From an uncultured Pelagibacteraceae bacterium (GTDB lineage Bacteria; Pseudomonadota; Alphaproteobacteria; Pelagibacterales; Pelagibacteraceae), in assembly GCA_902583345.1 (NCBI GenBank), contig CACHVT010000001.1, positions 62,001 to 126,000 of the forward strand: 64,000 nt of DNA, given 5' to 3'. Made by a program: the position numbers and the translations under genes. Position 1 is the first letter of the stretch; each line of letters starts with the position of its first letter. The notes under the pieces were generated by a model. The model did not search any database. It was not told where the DNA came from and saw only the letters and a list, made by a program, of their open reading frames with translations. Positions 1 through 9,433 of this stretch are shown piece by piece.

Positions 1-559
1 CTGGGATTTCACCACCAACTTTTTTAACCACCTACGAACTCTTTAAGCCCAGTAATTCCGAACTACGCTAGGTCCCTTCGTATTACCGCGGCTGCTGGCA
101 CGAAGTTAGCCGGACCTTCTTATTCGGGTACAGTCATTTTCTTCCCCGACGAAAGAGCTTTACAACCCAAAGGCCTTCTTCACTCACGCGGCATCGCTGC
201 ATCAGAGTTTCCTCCATTGTGCAAGATTCCCTACTGCTGCCTCCCGTAGGAGTTTGGGCCGTGTCTCAGTCCCAATGTGGCTGATCATCCTCTCAAATCA
301 GCTATTGATCAAAGTCTTGGTAGGCCATTACCCCACCAACAAACTAATCAAGTGCGGGCTCATCCAATGGCGCATAAAGCTTTCTCCGTAAAGACTTATG
401 AGGTATTAGCACAAGTTTCCTCGTGTTATTCCTCACCATAGGGAAGATACCCACATGTTACTCACCCGTCTGCCACTAAGTATTGCTACTTCGTTCGACT
501 TGCATGTATTAGGCGTGCCGCCAGCGTACGTTCTGAGCCATGATCAAACTCTCAAGTTT
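1..559 (-). rRNA. rrs: 16S ribosomal RNA, 5' part (cut by window start)
   Basis: This is the 5' third of a small-subunit rRNA read on the minus strand. The universal 27F site lies at about 533-552, the complement of the 341 region at 235-251 and of the 519 region at 82-100, all in the expected order. Aligning the first 15 bases with the E. coli 5' end puts the mature end near 559. The segments at 129-150 and 405-426 match, from memory, the SAR11-specific 441R and 152R probe targets, which is the best taxonomic marker in the window. The rest of the gene lies beyond the left edge. The exact mature end is inferred. Confidence 0.97.
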
Positions 560-581
560 AAAAACGGCGCACACTAGCTTC

Positions 582-661
582 TATATAAATTCTAAGAATA
601 AAATTTATATAATGTTGAAGTGTGTACGACAAATTTTGGTAACCTTAACCGCCCACACTTC
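582..661 (-). other. two hairpins in the 16S precursor leader
   Basis: A perfect 10-bp inverted repeat (arms 582-591 and 602-611, 10-base loop) lies just upstream of the 16S 5' end. A perfect 8-bp repeat (arms 617-624 and 654-661) precedes it in the transcript. In pre-rRNA such stems commonly serve processing or folding. The partner sequences downstream of 16S are outside the window, so the processing role is inference. Confidence 0.5.
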
Positions 662-734
662 TCTTCTTAAATTTCACGTATAAAATAGCTAATTAGGACT
701 TAAATCCTAATAATTCACAATAATTTTATTGAGA

Positions 735-772
735 AAGTGTGACGCTTATAGTCTAAAATATAAGTAAATCAA
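735..772 (-). promoter_or_regulatory. probable rRNA operon promoter
   Basis: On the minus strand a -35-like TTGATT (767-772) is followed after 16 bases by a -10-like TATAAG (735-740). Transcription would start near 727, about 168 bases upstream of the 16S 5' end. The fit to a housekeeping sigma promoter is reasonable, but AT richness makes chance matches common, so this is a candidate only. Confidence 0.4.
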
Positions 773-864
773 GGTGTAACGCAAAAAAAAGTTTAAAAAA
801 TACCTTAAAAATCAAGGGTTTTTTTTGATTTTTTTCGATTACTAAATTAATAATTGTTAATTTT

Positions 865-2169
865 ATGAAATTTTATCTCTCAAAAATACAAAAGATAATC
901 AACAAAAATATCGAGTTTTTTTTACTATTTTCACTAATAATTTTTGCTGGAATGAGCACTCAAATCTACAATTTAAATAAAGAAAAGACTTTAAGAAATC
1001 TAATTGCTTTAACCGATAATATATATTTTCAAAAAAACTTAGAGCACTTAATTGATAATCTTAAACCTAAATACAAGACAATAACACACCTTGTAACAAG
1101 AGGAGAAAATTTCAATAGTATTTTAAAAAACTATAATATTTCTAATCAAGATATTAATATAATAAATTCTAGTTTATCAAAAATTCAGCTGTCAAATAAA
1201 CTCAAGATTAATCAAATAATTAAATTTACTATTGATCAGTCTAAAAATAATGAAATTATTTACCTAACATATCCAGTGTCGAAAACAAAAAAGATAGAGT
1301 TAAAAAGAAATTTTAAAGAGAATACTTTTCTTAAAAAAGAAATAGTCACAAATTTAACTAAAAAAATAGTTGTAAAAGAAGGAAGAATTGTTCATAGTTT
1401 ATATAAGACAGCTGAAAATTTAAAAATTCCTATAAATTTAATAGTAGAGTTTGCAAGAATTTACGGTTTTCAAGTAGATTTTCAAAGAGATATAAGAAAA
1501 AACGATTCATTTCAGGTAATGTATGAAATCTTTGAGGATGATAATAAAAAATTATATGAAACTGGAAATATAATTTTTGCTGACCTTATTTTAAAAAATC
1601 AAAATAACGCATTATATTTTTTTAAAGATAAAAAAAATGAGGGTCATTATGACGTAAATGGAAAAAGTGTTAAAAAAGCTTTAATGAAAACTCCAATTAA
1701 TGGTGCTAGACTTTCTTCTAGTTTTGGAATGAGAAAACATCCGATTGACGGTTTTAACAAAATGCATAGGGGTACAGATTTTGCTGCACCCAAAGGAACT
1801 CCAATTATGGCTTCAGGGGATGGTGTAATAGTAAGAGCTAGATGGTGTGGAGGTGGAGGAAACTGTATAAAAATAAAACACAATTCAACTTATTCAACAG
1901 TCTATGCACATATGCATAAATTTGCCAATGGAATGAAAGTTGGTCGTAGAGTTAAACAAGGTCAAGTAATCGGCTATGTGGGTTCAACAGGAAAGTCTAC
2001 TGGTCCACACTTGCATTATGAAGTAATTGAAAACGGAAAAAAAATAAATTCTCAAACATTAAAATTGCCATCTGGAAAAATTTTAAAAGGTAAAAATAGA
2101 AAGCTTTTTGAGGTTGAAAGAATTAAAATGGATGTACTGAAATCTGAGCTTATTTTAGGTTTAAAATAA
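865..2169 (+). CDS. M23-family murein endopeptidase with LysM-like region
   Basis: The 434-residue protein probably cleaves peptidoglycan cross-links in the periplasm. It has an N-terminal membrane anchor (residues 17-31), a LysM-like segment around 75-125 and a C-terminal LytM/M23 domain from about 280. The zinc site is visible as H301 and D305 in HRGTD, H349 in the YAHMH stretch and the HLH motif at 382-384, so the enzyme looks active rather than a degenerate activator such as EnvC. Its length and architecture resemble MepM/YebA-type endopeptidases. It stands alone, divergent from the rRNA operon, and ends one base from the convergent DUF4167 gene. The specific substrate bond is inferred from the family. 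Confidence 0.88.
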   Translation: MKFYLSKIQKIINKNIEFFLLFSLIIFAGMSTQIYNLNKEKTLRNLIALTDNIYFQKNLEHLIDNLKPKYKTITHLVTRGENFNSILKNYNISNQDINIINSSLSKIQLSNKLKINQIIKFTIDQSKNNEIIYLTYPVSKTKKIELKRNFKENTFLKKEIVTNLTKKIVVKEGRIVHSLYKTAENLKIPINLIVEFARIYGFQVDFQRDIRKNDSFQVMYEIFEDDNKKLYETGNIIFADLILKNQNNALYFFKDKKNEGHYDVNGKSVKKALMKTPINGARLSSSFGMRKHPIDGFNKMHRGTDFAAPKGTPIMASGDGVIVRARWCGGGGNCIKIKHNSTYSTVYAHMHKFANGMKVGRRVKQGQVIGYVGSTGKSTGPHLHYEVIENGKKINSQTLKLPSGKILKGKNRKLFEVERIKMDVLKSELILGLK

Positions 2170-2170
2170 T

Positions 2171-2551
2171 CTAATTATTTATTATTTGTTTTTCGTTGCT
2201 TTGCCCATCTTCTAAATTATTTTTTTTTACTTCATTTTTATCTACGCTTCCTAAATTCTTTGCAGACTTATTCTTTTCTTGTTCCTCGGTTATTCTGATA
2301 AAATGGTCAGCGTGTTGAAAATAGTTTTCGGATAGGATTTTGTCTCCGTTTGCCAAAGCTTCTCTTGCTAAATCAGTATATTTCGTGATTAACTTTGTTG
2401 CATTATGATTATTTCTTCCTGGAGCTTTTCTATGAAAACTTGAATTTGTTGAAAAATCAGATTTAAACTTGTGAGAGTCACCATTGTTTCTTTTAAAATT
2501 ACGATCTCCACCTCTAAATCTTCCTCTTCTAGTATTTCTAAATGTTACCAT
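2171..2551 (-). CDS. DUF4167 family protein
   Basis: This 126-residue protein starts with an Arg/Gly/Asn-rich basic stretch (residues 4-35). A conserved helical segment follows (about 50-95), with the pattern TKLITKYTDLAREALANGD and a QHADHF motif, which marks DUF4167. A charged, low-complexity tail ends it. The basic N-terminus suggests nucleic-acid binding, but no function is established. The gene is the last of the minus-strand run lysC-ispG-prfA-prmC-DUF4167, 14 bases after prmC. The same neighbourhood is usual in alphaproteobacteria and supports a translation-related role by context only. Confidence 0.85.
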   Translation of the reverse strand: MVTFRNTRRGRFRGGDRNFKRNNGDSHKFKSDFSTNSSFHRKAPGRNNHNATKLITKYTDLAREALANGDKILSENYFQHADHFIRITEEQEKNKSAKNLGSVDKNEVKKNNLEDGQSNEKQIINN

Positions 2552-2565
2552 TAAACTAATTATTA

Positions 2566-3408
2566 TTAAATTTTAGTACTTATTATACAACGATCGTTTT
2601 TTCCGTAGTCCTTAATTATTTTATTAATATAAAATTTTTTATTTTTTAATTTCTTTACAATTTCATTTCTTTGATAGCAACCTATCTCTAAAATTAATTT
2701 ACCGTTTTTTTTTATCAAGTATGACGATTTATCTATTACTTTTGTAATTTTCGAAAAACCATCACAACCACCATCCAAGGCAAGCCTTGGTTCAAAATGT
2801 GTTATGCCTTTATCCAAATATTTTAAGTCGAACTTCTTAATATATGGTGGATTAGATAAAATTAGATCATATTTACCTAAAAAAAATTTGTCAATATCTG
2901 AATTGTAAAATTTGACCCTATTATTCAGATGTTGCAATTTTGCATTAAAAGAAGCCACATTTATTGCGTTTTTCGAAATATCAATGCCAGTCCCCAAAAA
3001 ATTTTTCCTCTCTTTTAAAATTGATAGCAATAAGCATCCAGATCCAGTTCCTATGTCTAGAATTTTTAGTTTTTTTCTACAATCGTAGATCTTTAATGTT
3101 TCCGCTATCAAAACCTCGGTATCAGGTCTTGGAATTAAAACATGTTTATTTACAAAATATTTTTGTCTCCAAAATTCTTTAAAATTAGTTAGGTATGCTA
3201 CTGGTTCACCCTTTTTTCTCCTACACACAAGTTCATTAAAATATTTTAATTTACTTTTATTTAAATTTTCTTTTAAATTTAATAGTATATATTTTCTATC
3301 CTTATCAATAACACTCGAAAGAATTAATTCGCTATCAAGGAAGGGTGTTTTTAAATTGCTATCTTTTAGAATACTTGCTCCTCTATTAATTGCATCTTGA
3401 ATATTCAT
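2566..3408 (-). CDS. prmC: release factor glutamine methyltransferase PrmC (HemK)
   Basis: The 280-residue SAM-dependent enzyme methylates the glutamine of the GGQ motif in class I release factors, here presumably the product of the adjacent prfA. It has an N-terminal helical domain (to about residue 85), a glycine-rich SAM-binding motif in LDIGTGSGCLLL near 118, and the diagnostic NPPY motif near 186 that holds the substrate glutamine. The length is normal for the family. Its start abuts the prfA stop with no gap, so the two are translationally coupled. Confidence 0.95.
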   Translation of the reverse strand: MNIQDAINRGASILKDSNLKTPFLDSELILSSVIDKDRKYILLNLKENLNKSKLKYFNELVCRRKKGEPVAYLTNFKEFWRQKYFVNKHVLIPRPDTEVLIAETLKIYDCRKKLKILDIGTGSGCLLLSILKERKNFLGTGIDISKNAINVASFNAKLQHLNNRVKFYNSDIDKFFLGKYDLILSNPPYIKKFDLKYLDKGITHFEPRLALDGGCDGFSKITKVIDKSSYLIKKNGKLILEIGCYQRNEIVKKLKNKKFYINKIIKDYGKNDRCIISTKI

Positions 3409-4482
3409 TTAATTTAAAGAATTCAATTTTTCCTCTTGAGCCTGTAAGTTTAAATTTTCAACCATATCATCAAAAATTTCTCCCTCTAAGAACTCATCTA
3501 ATTTATGTAATGTCAGATTTATTCTATGATCAGTAACTCTGCCTTGGGGAAAGTTGTATGTTCTAATTCTTTCGGATCTGTCACCAGTTCCTATTTTACT
3601 TTTTCTGTCCTTTGATCTTTCTTCCTCCTTTTTTTGCCTTTCTAATTCATAAATTCTTGATCTTAATATTTTTAAACCCTTTTCCTTATTCCTAATTTGT
3701 GATTTTTCGTCTTGTTGACTTACTACTATTCCTGTTGGAATGTGGGTAATTCTTACTGCAGAATCTGTTGTATTAACACTCTGCCCGCCTGGACCGCTGC
3801 TTCTAAAAACATCAACTCTTAAATCTTTTTCCTCTATTTTAACATCGACTTCTTCTGCCTCAGGCAGAACTGCCACGGTAGCAGCTGAGGTATGAACTCT
3901 TCCTTGAGTTTCAGTATCTGGAACCCTTTGAACTCTGTGAACGCCGCTCTCATATTTTAATGTTGAATATATATTTTTTCCTTTTATTGAGGCAATAACC
4001 TCTTTAAGTCCTCCAGCCTCACTTTTAGAAATACTTATTAATTCAAGTGCCCATTTTTTTTTATGACTTACTTTTTCATACATCTTAAATAAATCTGAAG
4101 CAAAGAGACTTGCCTCTAGTCCACCAGTGCCTGCTCGTATTTCAATTATAGCATTTTTTTTGTCGGCATCGTCTTTTGGGAGTAAAAACAATTTAATTTT
4201 TTTTTCATTTTTTTCATTTTTTTTTATTAACTCTTCTAATTCTTTATTTGCTAATTCTTTCATTTCTTTGTCGGTTTTCTTATCATCAACTATTTTTTCT
4301 AAATCCTTTTGATCTTCTTCAAATGAGAAATATTCCTTTATCTCATTTATGATTTCATTTAAGTCTGAATATTCTTTTGATCTTTCAGCAAAATTTTTTT
4401 TGTCAATTTCTCCTGATGAAAGTTCCTTCTCTAATAAAGAATGTCTAGAGAGCAAATCTCTTACTTTATTTTTAGGTATCAT
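3409..4482 (-). CDS. prfA: peptide chain release factor 1
   Basis: RF1 ends translation at UAA and UAG. The 357-residue protein shows the codon-reading tripeptide region (PDT, in the [15 protein letters not shown] stretch near residue 188) and the catalytic GGQ loop near 232. Its length is typical. Its first base overlaps the last base of ispG, and prmC follows with no gap, so it sits in the middle of a tightly packed operon. Nothing looks unusual. Confidence 0.97.
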   Translation of the reverse strand: MIPKNKVRDLLSRHSLLEKELSSGEIDKKNFAERSKEYSDLNEIINEIKEYFSFEEDQKDLEKIVDDKKTDKEMKELANKELEELIKKNEKNEKKIKLFLLPKDDADKKNAIIEIRAGTGGLEASLFASDLFKMYEKVSHKKKWALELISISKSEAGGLKEVIASIKGKNIYSTLKYESGVHRVQRVPDTETQGRVHTSAATVAVLPEAEEVDVKIEEKDLRVDVFRSSGPGGQSVNTTDSAVRITHIPTGIVVSQQDEKSQIRNKEKGLKILRSRIYELERQKKEEERSKDRKSKIGTGDRSERIRTYNFPQGRVTDHRINLTLHKLDEFLEGEIFDDMVENLNLQAQEEKLNSLN

Positions 4483-5582
4483 TATTTATTTTCTTCTATT
4501 TCTTTAACTTTTTTTTCTACTTGCTCTACTACTTTTGATATTATGTCTTCATTCAAAATCTTTTCTGATTGAATGCCAGAAAGATAAAGCATATTATTAC
4601 CTTTGCCACCTCCTGTAATTCCAACATCAGTTAAAGCAGCTTCCCCTGGCCCATTAACTACACATCCAATTACAGATAATGTTATTGGAGTCTTTATATG
4701 AGAAAGTCTATCTTCAAGTATTTTAACAGTGTTTATGACTGGAAATGCTTGTCTTGCACAAGAGGGGCAAGAAATTATTTTAACTCCTCTATTTCGTAAA
4801 TTTAATGATTTGAGTATTTCATTGCCAATTTTTACTTCTTTTGTAGGGTCATCTGACAGAGATATTCTAATTGTATCTCCGATTCCTTCCATCAAAAGTG
4901 AGCCTATTCCTATAGAAGATTTAATACTACCAGTTACAAAACTCCCGGCCTCAGTAATACCTAGATGTAATGGATAATCACAAACTCTCGAAAGTTGCCT
5001 GTACGCTGCTATGGACAAAAAAACATCTGAGGACTTAACACTTATTTTAAAATTAAAAAAATCCTGATCTTCTAAAATTTTTATATTTCTTTGAGCGCTT
5101 TCTACAAGCGCTTCAGGACAAGGTTCCTTATATTTTTCCAATATATCTTTCTCTAGAGAACCCGCATTTACACCTATCCTGATTGAACAATTGTTATTTT
5201 TTGCAGAAGAAATTACCTCCTTTATTTTTTTTTCGTCCCCTATGTTGCCTGGGTTGATTCTCAAACACTTCGCTCCATTTTCTGCTGATTCAATCGCTCT
5301 TTTGTAATGAAAATGAATATCTGCAACTATTGGAATGGAAACATGTTTAGTTATTTCTTTTAATGCCAATGTAGAATCTTTATCCGGGCAGGAAACTCTT
5401 ACAATGTCAGCTCCCTCAGCAGATATATCATTGATTTGTTTTATAGTTGATTTTATATCGGTTGTTGGAGTATTTGTCATAGATTGAACCGATATTGGGT
5501 TATCTCCTCCAATAAGAACATCTCCAACCTTAATAACTTTTGTTTTTCTTCTTTTAATATCTCTGAACGGTCTTAAGCTCAT
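4482..5582 (-). CDS. ispG: 4-hydroxy-3-methylbut-2-enyl diphosphate synthase
   Basis: IspG (GcpE) performs the penultimate step of the MEP isoprenoid pathway with a 4Fe-4S cluster. The 366-residue protein is the short bacterial form. It starts with a TIM-barrel half containing [11 protein letters not shown], and ends in the cluster domain, with cysteines in SCPSCARQ and in [11 protein letters not shown] plus the conserved glutamate after it. It lies two bases after lysC and overlaps prfA by one base. All key motifs are present. Confidence 0.96.
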   Translation of the reverse strand: MSLRPFRDIKRRKTKVIKVGDVLIGGDNPISVQSMTNTPTTDIKSTIKQINDISAEGADIVRVSCPDKDSTLALKEITKHVSIPIVADIHFHYKRAIESAENGAKCLRINPGNIGDEKKIKEVISSAKNNNCSIRIGVNAGSLEKDILEKYKEPCPEALVESAQRNIKILEDQDFFNFKISVKSSDVFLSIAAYRQLSRVCDYPLHLGITEAGSFVTGSIKSSIGIGSLLMEGIGDTIRISLSDDPTKEVKIGNEILKSLNLRNRGVKIISCPSCARQAFPVINTVKILEDRLSHIKTPITLSVIGCVVNGPGEAALTDVGITGGGKGNNMLYLSGIQSEKILNEDIISKVVEQVEKKVKEIEENK

Positions 5583-5584
5583 CT

Positions 5585-6799
5585 TTATTTATTAAGTTTG
5601 AATTCTTTATGTAAGGCTATAATTGCTTTTTTAATATTTTTTTTATTTATCAAAACCGATATTTTTATTTCTGAAGTAGAAATAACTAATATATTTATAT
5701 TTTTTTTAGCTAAAGCTTGGAACATTCTATATGTTACACCTGGTGTAGCAATCATTCCAACCCCAATAATTGAAATTTTTGAAACATTTTTATCAACAAT
5801 TAAATCTCTAAAACTAATTTTTGAATTTTTTCTTATCAACCTTTGTGTCTTAATTAAATCATCAGACTTTATTGTAAAAGTTAGATCGGTCGTCTTTCCA
5901 TCAGCTGATATATTTTGAACAACCATGTCTACATTTATCGCATTATAAGAGAGTGGTTTAAATATTGATGCAGCTATACCCGGTTTATCTTTGACTCCTA
6001 AAAGTGTGAGCTTGGCATCATTTTTAGTAAAAGAGATACCTCTAATAATTTTATTAGCTATTACATTTTTTCTTTTTGTTATTTTTGTACCGTCTTTTTT
6101 TACAAATGAAGATTTAACCTCAATATCTATTCTATTAAGTCTTGCATCTTGTATAGAAGTGGGTTGCATAACTTTTGCACCAAGTGAGGCCATTTCTAAC
6201 ATTTCTTCATAAGAAATAACTTTTATTTTTTTTGCCCTTTTAAAAGTATTTGGATCTGTAGTGTAAACGCCATCTACATCAGTATATATTATACATCTTT
6301 TTGCTTTAAAAAATTTTGAACACATGATTGCAGATGCATCAGATCCCCCTCTTCCTAGAGTTGTTAGTCTATCATCACTATTTATACCTTGGAAACCAGC
6401 AATAACAGGTATTCCACCGTGTCTTAAATAATCCATAATTTTTTTCTTATCAATATAAGTTATTCTTGAAGAACTATGAGCGCCTTCTGTAAATATTGGA
6501 ACTTGCCAGCCCATCCAAGATCGTGACTTATACCCTATGTCATTTAGTCTTCCCGCAATCAAGGAACAGGCTATCTGCTCTCCTGATGAAACAAGCACAT
6601 CATATTCTGAACTTGTAAAATTGTTTGTTATTACTTTCGATTTTTTTATTAATTCATTAGTTGTTCCACTCATAGCGGACGAGACTACAATAGGACTATA
6701 ACCTTTTTTTTTATAACTTACTATTATATTGGCTACTTTCTTTATTCTTTTTATATTTCCTACCGAACTTCCACCAAACTTTAAAACTATGATTTTCAT
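5585..6799 (-). CDS. lysC: aspartate kinase
   Basis: Aspartokinase phosphorylates aspartate, the first step towards lysine/diaminopimelate, threonine and methionine. The 404-residue protein begins with the KFGGSSVGN signature and has a GRGGSDASA substrate loop near 150. Two ACT-type regulatory modules follow from about residue 265, so feedback inhibition is expected. It is the first gene of the minus-strand operon and faces ubiG across a 67-base spacer, an arrangement common in alphaproteobacteria. Confidence 0.95.
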   Translation of the reverse strand: MKIIVLKFGGSSVGNIKRIKKVANIIVSYKKKGYSPIVVSSAMSGTTNELIKKSKVITNNFTSSEYDVLVSSGEQIACSLIAGRLNDIGYKSRSWMGWQVPIFTEGAHSSSRITYIDKKKIMDYLRHGGIPVIAGFQGINSDDRLTTLGRGGSDASAIMCSKFFKAKRCIIYTDVDGVYTTDPNTFKRAKKIKVISYEEMLEMASLGAKVMQPTSIQDARLNRIDIEVKSSFVKKDGTKITKRKNVIANKIIRGISFTKNDAKLTLLGVKDKPGIAASIFKPLSYNAINVDMVVQNISADGKTTDLTFTIKSDDLIKTQRLIRKNSKISFRDLIVDKNVSKISIIGVGMIATPGVTYRMFQALAKKNINILVISTSEIKISVLINKKNIKKAIIALHKEFKLNK

Positions 6800-6866
6800 T
6801 GATAATATTTTTTATAAAAAGCTAAATATATTGATTAAATACATCTTAATTGTAATGTAACTAACA

Positions 6867-7595
6867 ATGAAAAGTAACACAATAAATAAAAAAGAAATAG
6901 AAAAATTTTCTAAAATAGCCTCTCAGTGGTGGGATCCAAGCGGCAAATTTAAACCTTTGCACAATTTTAATCCGATAAGAATTGAATATATAAAAAATAG
7001 TATAATAAAACACTATAGAATAAAATCCTCAACTAAATCCTTGAGAAAAATTAATATTCTAGACATTGGCTGTGGTGGTGGTCTTCTATCAGAACCGATG
7101 TGCAGACTAGGAGCCAATGTGGTTGGGATAGATGCATCCAAAAAAAATATTCAAGTAGCAAAATTCCACGCAAAACAAAATAATCTTAAAATAAATTACA
7201 TATGCTCATCTCCTGAAACATTAAAGAGTACCAAAAAATTTGATGTAATTTTAAATATGGAAATAATTGAACATGTAGAAGATGTAAATTTTTTTATTAA
7301 AAAAAGTTCACAATTATTAAAAAAAAATGGCTTAATGTTTATTGCAACTCTTAACAAAACACTCAAGTCATATCTTTTTGCAATCTTAGGAGCTGAATAT
7401 GTTTTAAGATGGCTACCAATTGGAACACATGACTGGGAAAAGTTTGTTAAACCCGAAGAATTAATAAAAATTTCTAAAAAAAATAATTTACAAATTGAAA
7501 AATTAGATGGTTTAAAATTTGATATATTGAGAAATAAGTGGAATATAAGTGATGATAATTCAGTAAATTATATTGCGAAGTTTAAAAAGAACTAA
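6867..7595 (+). CDS. ubiG: ubiquinone biosynthesis O-methyltransferase UbiG
   Basis: UbiG carries out both O-methylations of ubiquinone biosynthesis. The 242-residue protein contains the N-terminal SQWWDPSGKFKPLHNFNPIR signature, the SAM motif LDIGCGGGLLSEPM near 69 and the NMEIIEHV motif near 130. The GTHDWEKF stretch near 190 is typical of UbiG rather than other class I methyltransferases. It is a single-gene unit divergent from lysC, and its 3' end overlaps the convergent DUF1178 gene by four bases. Confidence 0.95.
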   Translation: MKSNTINKKEIEKFSKIASQWWDPSGKFKPLHNFNPIRIEYIKNSIIKHYRIKSSTKSLRKINILDIGCGGGLLSEPMCRLGANVVGIDASKKNIQVAKFHAKQNNLKINYICSSPETLKSTKKFDVILNMEIIEHVEDVNFFIKKSSQLLKKNGLMFIATLNKTLKSYLFAILGAEYVLRWLPIGTHDWEKFVKPEELIKISKKNNLQIEKLDGLKFDILRNKWNISDDNSVNYIAKFKKN

Positions 7596-8023
7596 TTGTC
7601 TTTTTCACTAATCCAAGGAACGATTTCAGTTTCAATTCCCTCTTCATTTAATTCTTTAAGTTCTTGTGGTGTTGTATTTCCATAAATTCCACTTTTTGAT
7701 TTTTTTTTATTTTTATAATGTATTAACCTCGCTTCATATGCAAAATTCTCTCCAACATATGTAAAATTATTCTTAATAAATTTTTGATATTCTTTAATAG
7801 TTTTTTTTATATCTGAAAATCTCTCAAACTTAATTTTTTCTTTCTTATAAGTTTTTTTATTTAAAACATTTGGAGACATTAAACTTTTTTCAACATCTAA
7901 TGAATTACAATTGTAGCAGTTTATATGTTTTAATCTTTTTAATTTTTCATATTCTTTTGATGAAGAAAACCAGCTATCAAAAGTTTTACTACAAGACTTG
8001 CAAATCAAATTATACTTTATCAC
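7592..8023 (-). CDS. DUF1178 family protein
   Basis: The 143-residue protein has two zinc-knuckle cysteine pairs near the N-terminus (C8/C11 and C36/C39) in a rubredoxin-like arrangement, with WFSSS between them. A C-terminal segment follows with the conserved TPQELKELNEEGIE pattern. These mark DUF1178, a small alphaproteobacterial and betaproteobacterial family with no known function. It is encoded by itself between argJ and ubiG. Confidence 0.85.
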   Translation of the reverse strand: MIKYNLICKSCSKTFDSWFSSSKEYEKLKRLKHINCYNCNSLDVEKSLMSPNVLNKKTYKKEKIKFERFSDIKKTIKEYQKFIKNNFTYVGENFAYEARLIHYKNKKKSKSGIYGNTTPQELKELNEEGIETEIVPWISEKDN

Positions 8024-8065
8024 AATATAATATATGGTTATTTATTATTTAATTACAATATAACT

Positions 8066-9367
8066 TCAAGTTCTATAGTCAGCATTAATTTCGATATATT
8101 TTTTAGTAAAGTCCATTGTATAAGCGGTAAAGTTTTTTCTTCCTGTTCCCATATCAACGCTTATTTCAATTTTTTCGTTCCTCATATATTCTTTAGCTAA
8201 AATTTCGTCATATAAATTAGATAATTGACCCTTTTCAACAATTTTTATATTTCCAAATTTTATCAATAATTTATTTAAATTAATTTTAACATCTGCTTTT
8301 CCTATGGCCATTATAACCCTACCATAATTACAATCCTCTCCTGCTATTGCAGTTTTTACCAAAGGTGAATTGGCTATTGAGAATGCAACTTTTTTTGCGT
8401 CCTCTTGGGTTTTCGCATTGTTTACAAAAATAGTTATAAACTTAGACGCTCCTTCACCATCAGCTGCAATCCTTTTTGCAAGACTTAGAAGCGTTGAGTG
8501 CAAGGCAATATCAAATTCTCTAATTTTAGGATCTTTGATAGTTTTAACTATGGAATTCTTTGCAGTTCCAGTAGAAAAGATAGAAACCATATCATTTGTA
8601 CTTGTATCCCCATCACAACTTATTGCATTGAAAGTTGTTTCGATATTTTTTTTTAATAATTTTTGCAGGATACCTCCTGAAAGATTTGCATCTGTAAATA
8701 TAAATCCCAAGGTAGTAGCCATATTAGGAAATATCATACCAGATCCTTTTGCAAGTCCGTAGATTTTTACTACAGTTCCTCCGATCTTACACTCTTCCAT
8801 TGCAAGTTTTGGTACTAAGTCTGTCGTCATTATCCCAAGCGCGGCTTTGGTCCAAATATACTTATTTTGTGTATATTTAATTTTTTCAACTAATTCTGGA
8901 ATATTTTTTTTAATTTTATCTACCGGAAACTTTTCTCCGATTGTTCCTGTGCAGCTAAAAATAATTCTGTCTGGCCTAATTTTCTCTGGTTTTTCTTCAT
9001 CCTTTTTTTGTTTTTCTGAAAGTCTATTTGATAACTCCTCAGCAATATCTTTTAAAGCTTGGTATCCTTTTTTCCCAGTAAAAGCATTTGCATTTCTAGT
9101 ATTTATTACTAATGCGCTAATTTTTTTATTTTTTATATTTAAGTTCCATTTTATGTTTTCAGAAATTATTTTAGATTGAGTATAAACGGATGCATACTCT
9201 GCACCATTTCTAAAATAAAACATTACTAAATCATCTCTTTGGTTGTTGTATAAGTTTGCCGAAATAGTTGAGATTGAAACCCCATCAAGATGATCCAAGT
9301 CTTGAAAGTCCCCTAATTTTGACTTCTTGCTGTCTGATCTAAAAAAATTACCAAAGTTTGTTGCCAT
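8066..9367 (-). CDS. argJ: bifunctional ornithine acetyltransferase / N-acetylglutamate synthase
   Basis: ArgJ recycles the acetyl group between acetylornithine and glutamate in the cyclic arginine pathway and may also use acetyl-CoA. The 433-residue proprotein carries the KGSGM...PNMATTLGF region in which autocleavage before the threonine of NMAT would give alpha and beta chains. The C-terminal FTAYTMDFTKKYIEINADYRT end is also typical. It is slightly longer than usual because of a charged insert (EKQKKDEEKPEK). It is divergent from secA. With argF, argD and argB elsewhere in the window it supports a full arginine pathway. Confidence 0.95.
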   Translation of the reverse strand: MATNFGNFFRSDSKKSKLGDFQDLDHLDGVSISTISANLYNNQRDDLVMFYFRNGAEYASVYTQSKIISENIKWNLNIKNKKISALVINTRNANAFTGKKGYQALKDIAEELSNRLSEKQKKDEEKPEKIRPDRIIFSCTGTIGEKFPVDKIKKNIPELVEKIKYTQNKYIWTKAALGIMTTDLVPKLAMEECKIGGTVVKIYGLAKGSGMIFPNMATTLGFIFTDANLSGGILQKLLKKNIETTFNAISCDGDTSTNDMVSIFSTGTAKNSIVKTIKDPKIREFDIALHSTLLSLAKRIAADGEGASKFITIFVNNAKTQEDAKKVAFSIANSPLVKTAIAGEDCNYGRVIMAIGKADVKINLNKLLIKFGNIKIVEKGQLSNLYDEILAKEYMRNEKIEISVDMGTGRKNFTAYTMDFTKKYIEINADYRT

Positions 9368-9433
9368 ACTATTTAAATTAGTTATTTAATACCTATATAT
9401 TTAATATATTAAAAATATATATCAAAAAATAAG

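Larger units (their letters stand above)
560..864 (-). other. rRNA operon leader and divergent intergenic region
   Basis: This 305-base spacer separates the 16S gene (minus) from the M23 peptidase gene (plus). Read on the minus strand it holds a promoter-like pair (735-772) and a leader of roughly 165 bases with two strong inverted repeats (582-611 and 617-661). The part nearest the peptidase gene (about 780-864) is a run of A/T tracts in which I could not pick a convincing plus-strand promoter. I see no open reading frame and no clear boxA antitermination element. Confidence 0.6.

Noticed and set aside
8370..9179. two open frames on the plus strand inside argJ
   Set aside because: These are antisense shadows of conserved argJ codons, rich in Phe, Ser and Ile from reverse-read Lys and Asp codons, with no motif.
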